Assembly: GCA_020638695.1 (NCBI GenBank) | Contig: JACKIB010000001.1 | Span: 1 to 64,000 of the forward strand | Length of the DNA: 64,000 nt | Direction of reading: 5' to 3' | DNA from: Planctomycetota bacterium | Lineage (GTDB): Bacteria; Planctomycetota; UBA1135; UBA2386 | In this document: piece after piece, positions 18,634 to 26,109 of the stretch | Position numbering within the stretch: the stretch's first letter is position 1 | Layout: the number at the start of each line of letters is the position of its first letter | Notes under the pieces: model-generated | Told to the model about the DNA's origin: nothing | The model's input: only the letters and a program-made list of their open reading frames with translations | Database searches by the model: none | Translations under genes and position numbers: made by a program

Positions 18634-19189
18634 CCGAACTCCACCCTTCCCGGCGTGCCTGTACGTCGCGCAGCGCGGCGAGCTCATCGCAATCCCCCAG
18701 CTGTTGCCACTCCGACATTCCCTTGCGCCACACCAGGGTGTCGTCGTCGACCACGCCGTGTTCGAGCAACCGCCGCAGCGTGGTCGTGTCCACCGGGCCA
18801 GCAGGTTGGCGGCCCACGGCGTAGTGCCACCGCACCACGCCACTGCCCGGCGGGGTGGGAACGGGTGGCGGGGCCTGGGTCGGGAAATCCGCAGTCGTGT
18901 CGATCCCGAGCGCCCGATCGTGTGCGGCCAGGCGCATCTCGGTGGCCGCGAACCGCTGGTCGGCGACCTGTCGGTCGTGACGCCGTCGCTGCTCCCCGCG
19001 CGCATGGCTCCGCTCGAGTCGCGCATCCTGCTGGGCCTGGGCGGCGCGGTCCTCCAGCACCAGCACCAGGATCAACCCCAACAGCGGGAACAGCAGCCCG
19101 ATGAAGAACCAAGCCACGGGCGACCGTCCCCGCGACGACGCCAGTACCGCACAGAGCAACGCGAGCGACAGCGAGACGAGGATTCCCAT
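18626..19189 (-). CDS. Membrane protein with GYF_2 (DUF4339) domain
   Basis: A 187-aa protein that is first in its operon. Two N-terminal membrane helices (LVSLSLALLCAVLASS and WFFIGLLFPLLGLILVLVL) are followed by a charged linker and a C-terminal GYF_2-type domain at about 120-168: WHYAVGRQPAGPVD, then LLEHGVVDDDTLVWRKGM and W-Q-L. GYF_2 domains are thought to be protein-interaction modules reading Pro-rich partners. This protein would place such a module on the cytoplasmic face of the membrane. Confidence 0.82.
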   Translation of the reverse strand: MGILVSLSLALLCAVLASSRGRSPVAWFFIGLLFPLLGLILVLVLEDRAAQAQQDARLERSHARGEQRRRHDRQVADQRFAATEMRLAAHDRALGIDTTADFPTQAPPPVPTPPGSGVVRWHYAVGRQPAGPVDTTTLRRLLEHGVVDDDTLVWRKGMSEWQQLGDCDELAALRDVQARREGWSSDA

Positions 19190-19343
19190 GATTGCGCAGT
19201 GGCCGAGCCGCGCCGGCTAACTGCGGTGCCTGTGGAAGATTCTCATGAAGAAATCCCGGCGTCCCGAGGCTGCACGGCCGACGACGAATCGTCCGCCGAC
19301 CCGCCATCCTCTCGGTGGCCGGTCCGAGCTGCCGCGACACTGC

Positions 19344-19485
19344 TCGTTCATGACCGAGCTGCTGCGACGTCAGGACCTGCTCCTCGACGGGGAGGCACCC
19401 CGCCTCCGGGCAGAACCTGCCGTTCCCCCTGCCAGCAAGAACCTCGCACGACCTTGCGACACTGCTCATGAATTGTCTGGGCTAG
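19344..19485 (+). repeat. Repeat B, copy 2 (internally deleted)
   Basis: It matches family B from TTCATGACCGAGCTGCTGCG to TCATGAATTGTCTGGGCTAG, but about 31 bp of the left interior are missing and the left CTAG end has decayed. It ends 12 bp before the ATG of the 627-aa secreted protein, so it forms that gene's immediate leader. The preceding 154 bp (19190-19343) show no feature I can support. Confidence 0.75.
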
Positions 19486-19497
19486 AATCCCGACCCC

Positions 19498-21381
19498 ATG
19501 ACCTCTCGCCTTCCGGGCTGCTCCCTGCTGTTGTGCGCCGCTCTGTCCGCCCTGTCGCCACTGGAATCGGTGACCGCACAGGCCCCGTCGGGTTGGCGCA
19601 AGCTGGCGATCACCGGAACGGTCGTGCCGGCGAACTTCCTGCAACGCGGCAAGATCCTCGCCTACCGCGACGGCACCGCGCTGCGCGTGTACTCGGCGCT
19701 CACCCGCAGCTTCGCCGTGACCACCGCGAGCGCCGCGGCGACCATCCGCTACGCCAACGACGTGCTGGTGGTCGTGGATGGCACGCGGTTCAGCGCGTTC
19801 GCCTCGTACACCGGCCAGTTCGCGACCCTCAACCTCGGCGCCAACGCCCAGTTGGTCAACCCGCCGTCGCAGGGCAACGACTCGATCTTCCTCGCTCTGG
19901 ACGGGACCGACCTCTGGTCGTTCAGCGGCTTCTTCGGCACGTGGCAGCGGATCACGGTCGCTGCGTCGGCGCAGATCGCGGTGCAGCGTCACGTCGCGGT
20001 GGTTGCCGACGGCACACGCGCACTCGGGCTGAGCGCGTTCCACGACACCTGGCAACAGCTCACGCTCACGAGCGCGGCAACGATGGTGGCGGCCGACGGC
20101 ACGGTTGGGGTCCTCGCCAGTAGCGGCCAGGTGCACGGCTTCTCGGCGTTGCGCAACGGTTGGAGCTCGAACGTGGCCCCTTCCGCGGCGGCGCTGCTGA
20201 CCACCAACGACGATCTGGCGGTTTGGTCGGACGGCACGGTGCACCTCGGGTTCTCGGGGTTGCGCGGCACCTTCGCTTCGCAGGTGCTCGCCGGGGCGCA
20301 AGCAACCCAGAGTTCCGAGCAGGTGGCCTTCGTGCAGGCGACGAACGGCATCGCGTTCTACTCGCCGGTGACCGCCAGCTGGACGACGTTGCCGCTGACC
20401 GGCACCGCGAGCGTGACCACCGCGGGCAGTCTGGCGATGGTGGTCGAAGCGGGACGGGTCTCCGGGTTCAGTGCACTGCGGGGTGCCGTGGTGTCCCGTG
20501 CGTTCGTGTCCACCAGAACCGGAAACTCCGGGATCGTCGGCTTGGCGCTCGACAACCTCAACCGCGGCGCGCTGTTCAGCGCCCAAACCGGAACCTGGAC
20601 CGATCTGCCGAGCAACCAGACCGGCGCCCCGCAGATCGCCACCAACGGCGCGCTGGTGCCGGTAGCGGGCGGGGTTGCCGCGTACTCGGCGCGCGACGGC
20701 AAGTTCCACCCGATCACCACCGGGACCGCGCCGATCCTGCACGCACAGGACGGCAGTGCGATCCTCGCCGTGGAGGACACCGGCTCGCTGCGGGTGTTCG
20801 AGCCGCGCCGCGCCGCTTGGCTCGAGGTGAAGACCAGCGGCCAGCCGTTGCAGGTCACCTGGTGGCGCACCGCGATGGTCGCGATCGACGGGATGACCGC
20901 CTTCGGTTACGGCGCGTTCCACGGCCGTATCGAGGCGTTGGCGCTCGGAGCGGCGCCGATCGACGTGAACTGTGGATCCGAGTCGGGGCGCGTCGCGACC
21001 GCCAACACGATCGCCGCGTTCACCGCGCTACCGATCTTGTCCACGCCGTGGCAGACGCCCGAGTTTCGCCGCACCTTTGCAGCCGGCGCGGATCTCGACC
21101 TGCACCTGGGCGTGGTGCCTTCGACGGCACAGGTCTACATGGCGGTCGCAGTGACGCCGAGCGGGGCGAACATCCCGGGACTCGGCGAGGTGTTCCTCGA
21201 TGGCCCCTACGTGCTGCCGCTGGTGCTGTCGATCGATGCCCGCACCGCGGTCGGCCACACGCGCCTGCCGATCCCCGAGGTCCCCGGATTCCCGGGCGCC
21301 GAGTTGTTCCTCCAGGCGCTGGTGTTGCCGGTGTCGGGTCAGCCGTTCGTCACCGAGCTGGCCAGCGTCTACGTACGCTGA
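19498..21381 (+). CDS. Secreted repeat (beta-propeller-like) protein
   Basis: A 627-aa protein with a signal peptide (LLLCAALSALSPLESVTAQ) and then about ten degenerate units of 45-50 residues. Each has a VxDGT/VxxGR turn followed by xGFSALxGxW (for example VHGFSALRNGWSSNVA and VSGFSALRGAVVSRAF). The Trp at the unit end suggests propeller blades. The last 120 residues (from about LDLHLGVVPSTAQVY) are a separate domain resembling those at the ends of other exported proteins here. No catalytic motif is visible. The promoter must lie in or upstream of repeat B2, because the element ends 12 bp before the ATG. Confidence 0.78.
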   Translation: MTSRLPGCSLLLCAALSALSPLESVTAQAPSGWRKLAITGTVVPANFLQRGKILAYRDGTALRVYSALTRSFAVTTASAAATIRYANDVLVVVDGTRFSAFASYTGQFATLNLGANAQLVNPPSQGNDSIFLALDGTDLWSFSGFFGTWQRITVAASAQIAVQRHVAVVADGTRALGLSAFHDTWQQLTLTSAATMVAADGTVGVLASSGQVHGFSALRNGWSSNVAPSAAALLTTNDDLAVWSDGTVHLGFSGLRGTFASQVLAGAQATQSSEQVAFVQATNGIAFYSPVTASWTTLPLTGTASVTTAGSLAMVVEAGRVSGFSALRGAVVSRAFVSTRTGNSGIVGLALDNLNRGALFSAQTGTWTDLPSNQTGAPQIATNGALVPVAGGVAAYSARDGKFHPITTGTAPILHAQDGSAILAVEDTGSLRVFEPRRAAWLEVKTSGQPLQVTWWRTAMVAIDGMTAFGYGAFHGRIEALALGAAPIDVNCGSESGRVATANTIAAFTALPILSTPWQTPEFRRTFAAGADLDLHLGVVPSTAQVYMAVAVTPSGANIPGLGEVFLDGPYVLPLVLSIDARTAVGHTRLPIPEVPGFPGAELFLQALVLPVSGQPFVTELASVYVR

Positions 21382-21556
21382 GCTGCAGAGACCGGCGGGA
21401 GAATCGTCCGGTACCTTCCAAGACACCTGGGCGACTGTTTCCCAGCGGGCAGCGGCCGCGGATGCTCCAGCGAGCAAAGCGGCCGAAGCCTCATGGCGGC
21501 ACGCAGCGCCGCGCTCACCCAAGGACTTGGGTGTGGCCTTGGCCGCGACAGCTGCA
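21382..21556 (+). repeat. Repeat C, copy 1
   Basis: It matches 48517-48697 over most of its length: AAGACACCTGGGCGACTGTT, then a GGGCAGCGGCC block, and an end near GGCCTTGGCCGCGACAG. It contains a perfect 8-bp hairpin CACCCAAGGACTTGGGTG that may act as a terminator between the two convergent genes. Unlike families A, B, E and F it lacks CTAG ends. In both copies it starts right after the stop codon of a plus-strand gene. Confidence 0.7.
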
Positions 21557-21570
21557 GGAGCCCGACCCTG

Positions 21571-23256
21571 CTACCTGCCGTCGATCGACAGCGTGAACAA
21601 GCGATCGGTGCCGGCCGCGTGAGTTCGAACCCGCACGGCGTGGTCGCCGACGGCCAGGGCCCCGATCGGCACACGCACTTCGCCGTTTCCCGTCTGCCCG
21701 GCGACCGCGAGATCGATCTCCAGGACGTTGCCGGCTGAACGCGCGACCCGTTCGACCGCGACCCTGCGTCCGCTGAGCGGCGACTCCTGCCCCCGCAGGA
21801 CCAGCGTGAAGCACGTCGGCGTCGACGCATCGGGTTCGATCGCCAATACCTCGAGCCCGGCCGATGGCGTGCCGCGAAGTCGAGCGGTGTGGGCAAATCC
21901 GTACAGACCACCGAGGTCCAGCCGCTCCACGCCGGTGATGGTCACCTCGCGGCGCACCAGTCGCGCCAGCAACTCCGGTTCCACCACCCCGCTCAGCTGT
22001 AGCACGCCGCCGACGAACACCGCGGCAACGCGCTCCGGGAGTCCGAGCACGCGGCGCGCCCGGCGCACCACGAGATCGGAATGCAGGGCATGGTACGGTT
22101 CCCAGCTGCCGTCCACCGAGTCCGGGTCGACCCCTGCGTCGCGCACGACCTGCGCCGCCGGCCGCGCGTCCGGGTCGCGCAATCCGACCAACCGATACCG
22201 CCCGTGGTGCCGCTCTGCTCGCGCCAGGACGAAGCCCGGCTCGGCTTCCACCCGAGCGACCAGGGCGGCGAAACGGCGCGACGCCTGCTGGCTCGCATAG
22301 GCCCACCAACCGATGCCGGCGAGCACCGAGAGCAGCCCGGCCACGAGGCCGGCCTTGACCAACCACGAGACCCCGGCGGGGGCAGCTTCGTTCTGGGCGA
22401 TGCGCTGCTCGACCAGGCATTCGTCGAGCAGCGGCAGGGCGGCGTCGAACGGGGCGCAATCGCCGCGGAACGCTTCGAGATCGCGGTCGAACGCCAGCTC
22501 GATCCGCTCCAGCTGCCGCTTCAGATCGTCCCGCACCGCCCGGCCGGGCTGCCCGCGGATCACCGCGGCGAGCACGGCGTGTGTGGCGTTCTCCACCCAG
22601 ACGGTGAGCTCCCCCACCTCGAAAGCACCGAGCCGGTCACCCTTGCGCGCGTCCAGTGCATCGCCGACGAAGTCCTGGATCGCCGTCAGCATCGCCGACA
22701 CGAGCTCCGGGTCGCGATGCCGCGCGTCGGGACGGTAGGCGTGCTGCAACAGTAGCCCGGATTCACCGTGGATCAGGAACACGTGCTCGACGCGGAACGC
22801 CAGCGTCTTGAGGAACACCACCTGGGCGAACGACACCCCGGTGCGCCAGGCCTCGAGGCGCCAGCGCCAAGCGCGCGGCGACAGACTGTGGTCGAGCGTG
22901 CGTTCGAACGTCTCGACCAAGTTGCGGAACATCTGCAGGACCGCCTGGCGGATCGCCGGCCCCATCGCCGGGGCCAGCGCCTTGCCGAACGCCGAAGCGT
23001 CCCGGTGTACGGTCTCGTGCACCCCCGCGGCGATGATCGGCGCCAGTGCGCGCGACAACTCGGGTCCGCGCCGCGCACTGTTGCGCACCGCGTCATCGAG
23101 CGCCCCGCCCAGCAACTCGACCAAGCGTCGGCGGTCGTCGACCTGCTGCAACGTGGCAGCCAGGCGCTCGCGATCCACACCGACCAACAGGCGACACAAC
23201 TCGGCGAGCTGCTCGTCTGCCAGCGTCGAACGATCGACCGCCGCCGGCTCAGCCAT
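21571..23256 (-). CDS. Membrane protein of small-GTPase module (OmpA-family-like cytoplasmic region, no OmpA domain)
   Basis: A 561-aa protein. Residues 17-28 (LAELCRLLVGVD) carry the motif shared with two small neighbours. A cytoplasmic domain follows (about 60-280) with AIRQAVLQMFRNLVETFERT, HSLSPRAWRWRLEAWRTG, FRVEHVFLIHGESGLLLQH and VGELTVWVE; the last two suggest a roadblock/longin-like fold. One membrane helix is at about 297-320, then an extracytoplasmic part with EPGFVLARAERHHGRYRLVG and WEPYHALHSDLVVRRARRVL. This is the layout I remember from cyanobacterial and proteobacterial 'OmpA family' proteins with large cytoplasmic N-termini, but the C-terminal OmpA domain is absent. It overlaps the 111-aa gene by 8 bp. 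It would couple a cytoplasmic GTPase to the envelope. Confidence 0.78.
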   Translation of the reverse strand: MAEPAAVDRSTLADEQLAELCRLLVGVDRERLAATLQQVDDRRRLVELLGGALDDAVRNSARRGPELSRALAPIIAAGVHETVHRDASAFGKALAPAMGPAIRQAVLQMFRNLVETFERTLDHSLSPRAWRWRLEAWRTGVSFAQVVFLKTLAFRVEHVFLIHGESGLLLQHAYRPDARHRDPELVSAMLTAIQDFVGDALDARKGDRLGAFEVGELTVWVENATHAVLAAVIRGQPGRAVRDDLKRQLERIELAFDRDLEAFRGDCAPFDAALPLLDECLVEQRIAQNEAAPAGVSWLVKAGLVAGLLSVLAGIGWWAYASQQASRRFAALVARVEAEPGFVLARAERHHGRYRLVGLRDPDARPAAQVVRDAGVDPDSVDGSWEPYHALHSDLVVRRARRVLGLPERVAAVFVGGVLQLSGVVEPELLARLVRREVTITGVERLDLGGLYGFAHTARLRGTPSAGLEVLAIEPDASTPTCFTLVLRGQESPLSGRRVAVERVARSAGNVLEIDLAVAGQTGNGEVRVPIGALAVGDHAVRVRTHAAGTDRLFTLSIDGR

Positions 23257-23584
23257 CCTTCGGCCGACCGCGGGCGCCATTCTTCGGCGGCTCCCCGGCC
23301 GCGCCGAGTTCGCTGCCGAGGCGCGCGAGCAGACCCGCGAGCTGACCGCGGCTGACGCTGCTGCCGCGCAGGTCCGCGAGCTCGCCGGTCAACTGCTGGT
23401 GCTGGCGCTCCGCAGCCGCGTGCTGGATGCGGCCCTGAGAATCGAGCTCGGTGCGCAGCGCACCCAGCTCGTCGCGAGCCTGGGACAGCTCGCCGCGCAG
23501 CTCGTCGATCTCGTGCTGCATGGCACGGAGCTGCTCACCGAACAGGAGATCGCGAAGCTTGGTGAGGTCGTCAGTCGAGGGCAT
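23249..23584 (-). CDS. Small coiled-coil protein with N-terminal L-x-x-L-R-x-L-L-F-G motif
   Basis: A 111-aa protein. It begins with LTKLRDLLFGEQ (residues 7-18), followed by a coiled coil to about residue 75 and a basic tail (KNGARGRPKDG). The same motif begins the 168-aa protein and the 561-aa membrane protein of this cluster. The ATG at 23584 was chosen because it starts just before the motif; the frame is open for 13 more codons. It overlaps the membrane-protein gene by 8 bp and lies 167 bp downstream of the GTPase. It may act as an adaptor between the GTPase and the membrane protein; this is inference. Confidence 0.72.
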   Translation of the reverse strand: MPSTDDLTKLRDLLFGEQLRAMQHEIDELRGELSQARDELGALRTELDSQGRIQHAAAERQHQQLTGELADLRGSSVSRGQLAGLLARLGSELGAAGEPPKNGARGRPKDG

Positions 23585-23751
23585 CGGAACCGGTTGGGGG
23601 GTGCGAGAGCTGGCCCGGACCATGTGCGACCGGTCTCACGCGGTTGCGCGCGGCGCGCGGTCCGGCCGGTCCGGAACCCGGCATTATGACGCACAACCCG
23701 GGCGTACGGCAACCGTGACCCCGATCCTCGTCGGGCCGCGCGGGTATCCGG

Positions 23752-24261
23752 TCAAGACCCGTTGCCACCGCTCGTCATGCGCCTCGCCAGGTCGGCGAAC
23801 GCCTGCTCGACCCCATCGCCGGTCTTGGCGCTGGTGCGTTGCACCGGCCAACCCCCGGCCTCGAGCTCGGCGATCGCCCGGGGATCGATCTCCCACTGGC
23901 TCTCGAGGTCCACCTTGTTCAGCAGCAGGGTGAACGGGACCGAACCGATGTTGCGCTGCGCCAAGTCCTGCAGCCGCCGAGCGACGTCCAGGGTTGCTCC
24001 CCGCGTTCCGTCGGCTACCAGGAAGTAGCCCGCGCTGCCGCGCAGCTGCGCCGGCTGTACTGCTTGGAAGTCATCGTCACCGTGCAGGTCCCAGAGCACG
24101 AGCGTCACCGCATTGCCGTCGACCACCAACTCCTTCTTGTCGATGCGGACGCCGATCGTGGTCAGGTACCGATCGGAGAAGATCCCCGAGACGAAACGTC
24201 GCACCAGGCTCGTCTTGCCGACCGAGAACGATCCCAGCATGACGACCTTCTTGCGGATCAT
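23752..24261 (-). CDS. Rab/Ras-like small GTPase
   Basis: A 169-aa single-domain GTPase with a complete set of G motifs: G1 GSFSVGKT at 10-17, switch I with YLTTIG at 32-37, G3 WDLHG at 57-61, G4 NKVD at 115-118 and G5 TSAK at 143-146. The family resemblance is to bacterial Rab/Roc/MglA-type GTPases. The position of the catalytic Gln of Ras (after the G3 Gly) is Asp62, so intrinsic hydrolysis may be slow or need a partner. No prenylation Cys is present. It starts 22 bp after the 168-aa coiled-coil gene; the likely partners are the three neighbouring proteins. Confidence 0.9.
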   Translation of the reverse strand: MIRKKVVMLGSFSVGKTSLVRRFVSGIFSDRYLTTIGVRIDKKELVVDGNAVTLVLWDLHGDDDFQAVQPAQLRGSAGYFLVADGTRGATLDVARRLQDLAQRNIGSVPFTLLLNKVDLESQWEIDPRAIAELEAGGWPVQRTSAKTGDGVEQAFADLARRMTSGGNGS

Positions 24262-24283
24262 CGGTAGGTGCGGCAGGGCGGTG

Positions 24284-24790
24284 TCAGCGCGGCGTCGTCG
24301 GCCCGAGCTTCTGCGCCAGCTCACCCACCAGGCTGGCGAGGGTCGAACGCTCGAGTACCGCGGCGCGCAGCGCTTCGAGCTCTTCCTTGAGTTCCTCTCC
24401 CCAGGCCGCCGTCTCGGCCAACATCTCGTCGCGCAGCGTCACCTGACCCTGCTGCAGCCGCTGGCGAAGCGGAGTGAGCTTCTTGTCGACAGCACGCGAC
24501 AGCGTGGTGATGCGCTTGCCGAGCGCCACGTCGCTGCGACGCCGCGCCTCGCGCTCTTCGAGGATCATCGCGTGGACCTGCTGCAGCCGCGTTTCGGTCT
24601 GCTGCTCGAGCGCCTTGACGCGCTTCTCCAGGTCTCCCCGCAGCGCGTCGCTGTCCTTGGCGAGCCGGCGCTCGAGAGTGTTCGCGCGCTTCTCTTGTCG
24701 ACGGTGCTCGGAGCCGAACAGGATCTCCCGCAGCTTGTCGAGGTGTTCTGCCCCGCTGGACTTGCGCTTGTTCTGTTTGGACTCTGCCAT
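24284..24790 (-). CDS. Coiled-coil protein with L-x-x-L-R-x-I-L-F-G motif (GTPase module)
   Basis: A 168-aa protein that begins with a Lys-rich stretch (KQNKRKSS), then LDKLREILFGSE at 17-28, then a nearly continuous coiled coil rich in Arg, Glu and Leu to the C-terminus. The motif matches those in the 111-aa and 561-aa proteins. It is the first gene of the module, and the upstream DNA from 24909 is repeat A3. I know no function for it; a GTPase effector or oligomerisation partner is the simplest guess. Confidence 0.72.
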   Translation of the reverse strand: MAESKQNKRKSSGAEHLDKLREILFGSEHRRQEKRANTLERRLAKDSDALRGDLEKRVKALEQQTETRLQQVHAMILEEREARRRSDVALGKRITTLSRAVDKKLTPLRQRLQQGQVTLRDEMLAETAAWGEELKEELEALRAAVLERSTLASLVGELAQKLGPTTPR

Positions 24791-24908
24791 GGTGATTGCC
24801 CCGCCCATCCTATCCACGGATTCAGGTGGACGTGTGCGCGAAAACCACGTCCGGCAACGGGCCGCACCCATGGGCAGCCGGGGACAGACCCTCGTGACCC
24901 CAAGCAAC

Positions 24909-25076
24909 CTAGGAGTCTGCGCCACAGAATGACAACCCTTGAGATCCGCGCCTTCCAACACCCGTCACCCCCCGAAAGCCTCGCCGAATCCACCAATTCG
25001 CCTGTGTTTTCGGGCGGCGACCTGCGCCGAAATCCACGCACCTCCTGAGTCGCCCTTCTGTGGCGCAGACTCCTAG
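24909..25076 (-). repeat. Repeat A, copy 3 (168 bp, inverted)
   Basis: This copy has the same length as the other three but the opposite orientation. It begins CTAGGAGTCTGCGCCACAGA and ends with the inverse plus CTAG. It shares its right CTAG with repeat B3. Confidence 0.9.
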
Positions 25077-25254
25077 CCCGGACTATTCATGAGCAGCGTC
25101 GCGAGATCGTGCAAGGTTGTTGCTGGCAAGGAGAACGGCAGGTTCTGCCCGGAGGCGGGGTGCCTCCCCGTCGAGGAGCAGGTTCTGACGTTCGACGAAG
25201 CTAGCAGCGACATTGCGCGATCGCAGCAGCTCGGTCATGAATAGTCCGGGCCAG
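25073..25254 (+). repeat. Repeat B, copy 3
   Basis: A full-length copy with good termini: CTAGCCCGGACTATTCATGA on the left and TCATGAATAGTCCGGGCCAG on the right, where CTAG has become CCAG. It has an internal CTAG at 25199-25202. There is no coding capacity. Confidence 0.88.
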
Positions 25255-25258
25255 GAAG

Positions 25259-25351
25259 GCACCCCCCGTGCGCTGGCGTGAGCCGCCTGCGACCGCGCAA
25301 GACTCGGTCCCCGTGAGGGGTAGCGGGCCGCAGGCACGCAGCGGGGGGTGC
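25259..25351 (+). ncRNA. Candidate structured RNA (nested stems, two GNRA loops)
   Basis: In the 198-bp gap between repeat B3 and the response-regulator gene, the plus strand can fold into an outer stem of about 14 bp (25259-25272 with 25337-25351), a 7-bp stem GCCTGCG/CGCAGGC (25284-25290 with 25329-25335), a 5-bp GACCG/CGGTC hairpin and a CCCC-GTGA-GGGG hairpin. A small GGC-GTGA-GCC hairpin lies inside the outer stem. Both tetraloops read GTGA (GNRA) only on the plus strand. I do not recognise the RNA family. It could instead be part of a further mobile element or a terminator for the minus-strand operon. Confidence 0.35.
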
Positions 25352-25452
25352 GGATGTGCCGTGCATCTGAGTCGCTCGGGAGAACCCCGGCCATCGGGTA
25401 GAACCCGGATTCGCGGCCAGGGAACGACCGAGGTCAGCGAGGAAGGCCGCGG

Positions 25453-26109
25453 TCAGGGATCGAGCGAAGTGAGTCCCTCGCGGATCGCGAACTTGGTCAG
25501 CTGCGCGATGCTGTGGATCTCGAGGCGCTTCATGATGTTCTGCCGGTGCGTCTCGATGGTCTTGACGCTGACGAACAGCCGGGCGGCGATTTCCTTGGTG
25601 CTGTAGCCCTCGGCGATCAACTGCAGCACCTCGCGCTCCTTCGGGGTGAGCAGCGACGCCTTGCCTTGATCCGTCTCGCTGTTCAGCTTGCGCACGTAGT
25701 CGTCGACCAGCACACCGGTGATGCCACGACCGAGGAACACGCGGTTGTTGCGAACTTCGGTGATGGCGACGGCGAGTTCTTCGAACGCGCTCTCCTTGAG
25801 TAGATAGGCGGACGCACCGGCCTTGAGCATGCGGCCGACGTAGCTCGCATCGGAGTGCATCGACAGTGCGATGACGCGGGTGCTCGGGTGCTCGCGGCGG
25901 ATCTGCAGCGTCGCCTCGACGCCATTCAGATCCGGCATCCCGATGTCCATGATCACCAGCTCGGGCTGGAGCTTCTTGACCAGTTTGACCGCGGTGCGTC
26001 CGTCGGTGGCTTCGCCTACGACCTCGCAGTCGCCGCTCGCTTCGAGCAGGCTGCGCAGGCCATCGCGGATGATCTGATGGTCGTCGGCGAGGAGGATCGA
26101 GGTCTTCAT
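25453..26109 (-). CDS. NarL/FixJ-type response regulator
   Basis: A 218-aa two-domain regulator. The receiver domain has the acidic pair DD at 9-10, the phosphoacceptor Asp55 (VIMDIGMPD) and KAGASAYLLKE around the conserved Lys. The LuxR-type helix-turn-helix is at about 148-195 (LTPKEREVLQLIAEGYSTKE, then IETHRQNIMKRL). The ATG at 26109 overlaps the stop of the histidine-kinase gene by 4 bp, giving a cognate pair. The frame is open upstream but that would lie inside the kinase gene. The target genes are not evident. Confidence 0.93.
   Translation of the reverse strand: MKTSILLADDHQIIRDGLRSLLEASGDCEVVGEATDGRTAVKLVKKLQPELVIMDIGMPDLNGVEATLQIRREHPSTRVIALSMHSDASYVGRMLKAGASAYLLKESAFEELAVAITEVRNNRVFLGRGITGVLVDDYVRKLNSETDQGKASLLTPKEREVLQLIAEGYSTKEIAARLFVSVKTIETHRQNIMKRLEIHSIAQLTKFAIREGLTSLDP

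Noticed and set aside
25381..25420. AGAACCCGGATTCGCGG resembles the 3' strand of RNase P RNA helix P4
   Set aside because: The matching 5' strand (GAGGAAAGTCCGGGC type) is missing upstream and other conserved RNase P blocks are absent.
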